Position numbers and translations under genes: made by a program
Shown: piece by piece, positions 61,816 through 64,000 of the stretch
How positions within the stretch are numbered: the stretch's first letter is position 1
Layout: each line of letters starts with the position of its first letter
NCBI RefSeq assembly: GCF_000204055.1
Contig: NW_006768807.1
Coordinates: forward strand, 634,893 to 698,892
DNA: 64,000 bases
Direction: 5' to 3'
DNA from: Melampsora larici-populina 98AG31
Lineage: Eukaryota; Basidiomycota; Pucciniomycetes; Pucciniales; Melampsoraceae
The notes under the pieces: generated by a model
Databases searched by the model: none
What the model saw: the letters and a program-made list of their open reading frames with translations, nothing else
What the model was told of the DNA's origin: nothing

Positions 61816-62176
61816 TTCTTCTTGCCGTGATCTTGTTCTTTACTCGGTTTCTTTTTGATAAAGTTTCTTGTATCCGATTTTTTGAAATTTGAATAACCAA
61901 GACTTTTAATTGTTGAATTGAATGATTTGAATTGAACGAGAGATTTCAAAAGCAGAATGCAGCTATAAAAAGGACGTGAGCTGAGATAGATTAATAATCT
62001 TTCTCTTTTTAGCGATGAATGGAGTAAGAAGTTTTCTTGGAAGGAAATTCGATTACTCGTGTAATCAGTCCTTTCGACTTCTTACCTTTTACGTGACATC
62101 TGTAACCTGTACACGTCTCTTCCCGTTCACCGCTTATGGACACCAACACCAACATGTTCCTTAGTTGGTGTGTAAC

Positions 62177-63928
62177 AAGAAAAAATTCGCACTAACAAAC
62201 GACAATAGAATATCCCCAGTATGTGAAATAAAGACAAATTCACAGGTCTACCTTAGCGAAGAGGATAAGAAGAGGATAATAGTTGGTCCTAAACTTACAG
62301 CTCGGCAAGCACAAGAAGTTCTAGCTATGGTAAACAATTTCCAAGAAAGTTTTGGTTTGCGAGGCAATAAGATAGGAAAAATCAAAAAGTACGAAGTCGA
62401 GATACAACTCACTGTAGATAAACCGTATCCACCAATCCTGAGGAAAGCTGCGTACCCAGCGAGTCCTAGGAACAGAGCGGAACTAGAAATCCATATTAAC
62501 GAGCTACTACAACTGGGCATTCTCAGGAAAGTGCAACAAAACAAAGACGTAGAGATCACGACACCTTGTGTAGTTGCGTGGCACGGGGGGAAATCTAGGG
62601 TATGCGGGGATTTCCGAGCTCTTAATGCTTACACGGTACCTGACAGATACCCTATGCCACGTATAGAACAAGTTATTACAAACTTGGGAAAATCTATGTA
62701 CATCACTACTATGGACATGATGAAAGGCTTCCATCAGAATATAGTAGCCGAAGGGAGTAAGAAATTCCTCAGGATTATTTGCCACCTAGGCATCTTTGAA
62801 TACCAACGTATGCCATTCGGAATCAAAAACGCGCCAGCATTTTTTCAAAAAATGATGGACACAGAGTTTTATGAGGAACTTAGAGAAGGACACGTCATCG
62901 TGTATATTGACGATATTATAGTTTTTCATGAGTCATGGGAGGAGCATATAGCTACGCTTTCATCTATCCTTAAAAAATTGGCGAATTTAGGAGCAACGGT
63001 ATCTCTAGACAAATGTAAGTTCGGTTTTCATGAAGTGAAAGCTCTTGGGCACATAGTCTCGGGACTTACCCTAGCAATAGACCAAAATAAAGTGGCCGCT
63101 GTAGTTCATAGACCTCTTCCGAAAACAGTCAAAGATATACAGAGCTTCCTGGGCTTCTCCAGCTATTACCGTATGTATCTAGAAAATTATGCGAAAATTA
63201 CCTTTCCCCTATACTATTTGTTAAGGAAAGGAGTACAATTTTCCATCACAACAGAGAGAGCCTCGGCGTGGGAAAATGTTAAAAAATTATTAACAACAGC
63301 GCCGTGCTTATTATAACAACCAGATTTTACCAAGCCGTTTATCTTGTATGTAGATGCAAGCTTCTCAGGATTAGGCGCAGCCCTACATCAGAAGCAATTA
63401 CATGGCGGCAAAACAGTCAACGGGCCAGTATGTTTTATATCAAGGCAACTGAAAGACAGCGAGAAGAAGTACGGTGCCCCGCAACTCGAGTGTCTTGCTT
63501 TAGTATGGGCACTGAACAAATTACATTATTATTTAGACGGCATTTACTTCGAAGTCATAACTGACTGCCAAGCTATAAAATCCCTTTTAAATACAAAAAC
63601 ACCTACACGACACATGCTCAGATGGCAAATGGCGATACAGGAATACAAAGCTTACATGACGATCACTCATAGGCCTGGAATCCTGCATAGTAACGCGGAC
63701 GCCCTCAGCAGGATGGCCATGCCCAACAATTCTGACAACCCAGCTTGGGAAGCTGATGACGAAGAACGAGACGTTCCTATAATGGGAATCAGCCTCTGCG
63801 AACTATCAGAGGAATTTTTTTCTAACGTAGAAGACAGTTATGAAAAGAACCCGAACGCAATGATCCTTTTAAAAATATTTAAATCGGAACATAAAGACGT
63901 ATCTTTAGAAAGTACGCTAGAAAGTTGA
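62177..63928 (+). pseudogene. Gypsy reverse transcriptase and RNase H
   Basis: Resumes the Gypsy frame with AAG AAA AAA TTC right after the DIRS edge. RT: CGDFRALNAYTVPDRYPMP, MDMMKGFHQ, RMPFGIKNAP and the catalytic YIDDIIVF (about 62910), then the thumb and FLGFSSYYRMYL. A TAA at 63314-63316 sits between PCLL and QPDFTKPF, an extra or altered codon at the RT/RNase H border. The frame is open again beyond it. RNase H: YVDASFSGLGAAL, ECLALVW, ITDCQAI and HSNADALSRM. A further TGA at 63926 ends the frame before any integrase. The last 70 bases of the window end in a T-run and show no gene. Confidence 0.87.
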
Positions 63929-64000
63929 ATGGAGGAACACTATCGAATCGACTCGCTATGCTCATGCGCACAGAGGGGTCGCCACTTTTTTTTTTCTTTT

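Larger units (their letters stand above)
56018..62176 (-). mobile_element. DIRS-like tyrosine-recombinase retrotransposon
   Basis: 6159 bp in reverse orientation, inserted between codons GAA AAC and AAG of the Gypsy. The triplet AAC stands at both edges (56015-56017 and 62174-62176), so the limits are certain only to within those 3 bases. It encodes gag, reverse transcriptase and RNase H in one spliced frame, and a separate tyrosine recombinase, with no integrase. That is the gene set of DIRS/PAT/Ngaro elements, which integrate as circles by recombination and leave no target duplication. Both genes are open, so it may be intact and recent. I could not show inverted or split direct terminal repeats by eye. 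Confidence 0.82.
42713..64000 (+). mobile_element. Ty3/Gypsy retrotransposon, split by a Helitron and a DIRS element, runs off the window
   Basis: The element has a 5' LTR (42713-43617), a gag-protease frame (44430-47098), a second protease part (55375-56017) and reverse transcriptase/RNase H (62177-63928). Integrase and the 3' LTR are outside. Removing 47099-55374 and 56018-62176 joins the parts in one frame at both joints, which shows they are one element. It interrupts the Copia gag. Nonsense codons at 55472, 63314 and 63926 make it defective. Confidence 0.85.

Noticed and set aside
1..64000. CRISPR arrays, bacterial operons, rRNA or tRNA genes
   Set aside because: No regularly spaced repeats, no operon structure, and no tRNA or rRNA recognised by eye. 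A tRNA scan was not possible.

Overview
The window looks like nuclear DNA of a basidiomycete, most probably a rust fungus (Pucciniales, Melampsora-like). The reasons are genes split by short introns (about 57-80 nt with GT...AG ends), a transposon mix typical of rust genomes (PIF/Harbinger, Helitron, Ty1/Copia, Ty3/Gypsy, DIRS-like), and assembly gaps. The genus is an inference. Three runs of N are present (1700-1799, 12213-12924, 29475-29574).

Layout. 1-12212: AT-rich, decayed gene-like DNA, including a clear relic of a MAK21/NOC1/CEBPZ-family ribosome-biogenesis gene, interrupted by a young 4.6-kb PIF/Harbinger transposon (1964-6544). 12925-37288: the gene-bearing part, with four paralogous F-box-like genes (13421-14810, 20256-21650, 22551-23984, 35952-37288), each ending in a conserved 67-71-nt intron and a short last exon. 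Between them lie an intact five-exon gene of unknown function (25868-27217) and a nearly full-length Helitron Rep/helicase gene with a single nonsense codon (29818-34339). 38527-64000: a nested transposon pile. A broken Copia is cut in its gag region by a Gypsy element. That Gypsy is in turn split by an 8.3-kb Helitron-like insertion (47099-55374), which itself carries an 816-bp CACTA-type foldback MITE, and by a 6.2-kb DIRS-like tyrosine-recombinase retrotransposon (56018-62176).

Main discovery. Two large insertions without Helitron genes (14811-18755 and 47099-55374) share a TCATTCA...TTAAA 5' end and a 3' end made of a GC-rich hairpin followed 8-9 nt later by CTAG. Both sit between a host A and a host T. 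They are therefore non-autonomous Helitrons of one family, and both carry AT-rich decayed gene-like DNA. One lies exactly after the stop codon of an F-box gene. Removing the other, and the DIRS element, restores one continuous Gypsy reading frame. That frame contains two successive aspartic-protease domains (DTG then DSG) before reverse transcriptase, which is unusual.

How the parts work together: the F-box-like proteins may act as substrate adaptors of SCF ubiquitin ligases. The Helitron gene at 29818-34339 could mobilise the cargo Helitrons in trans, but this is unproven because its own ends were not found. Most retroelement reading frames carry one or a few nonsense or frameshift lesions, so the pile is recent but largely inactive. 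The DIRS element and the Harbinger element look intact.
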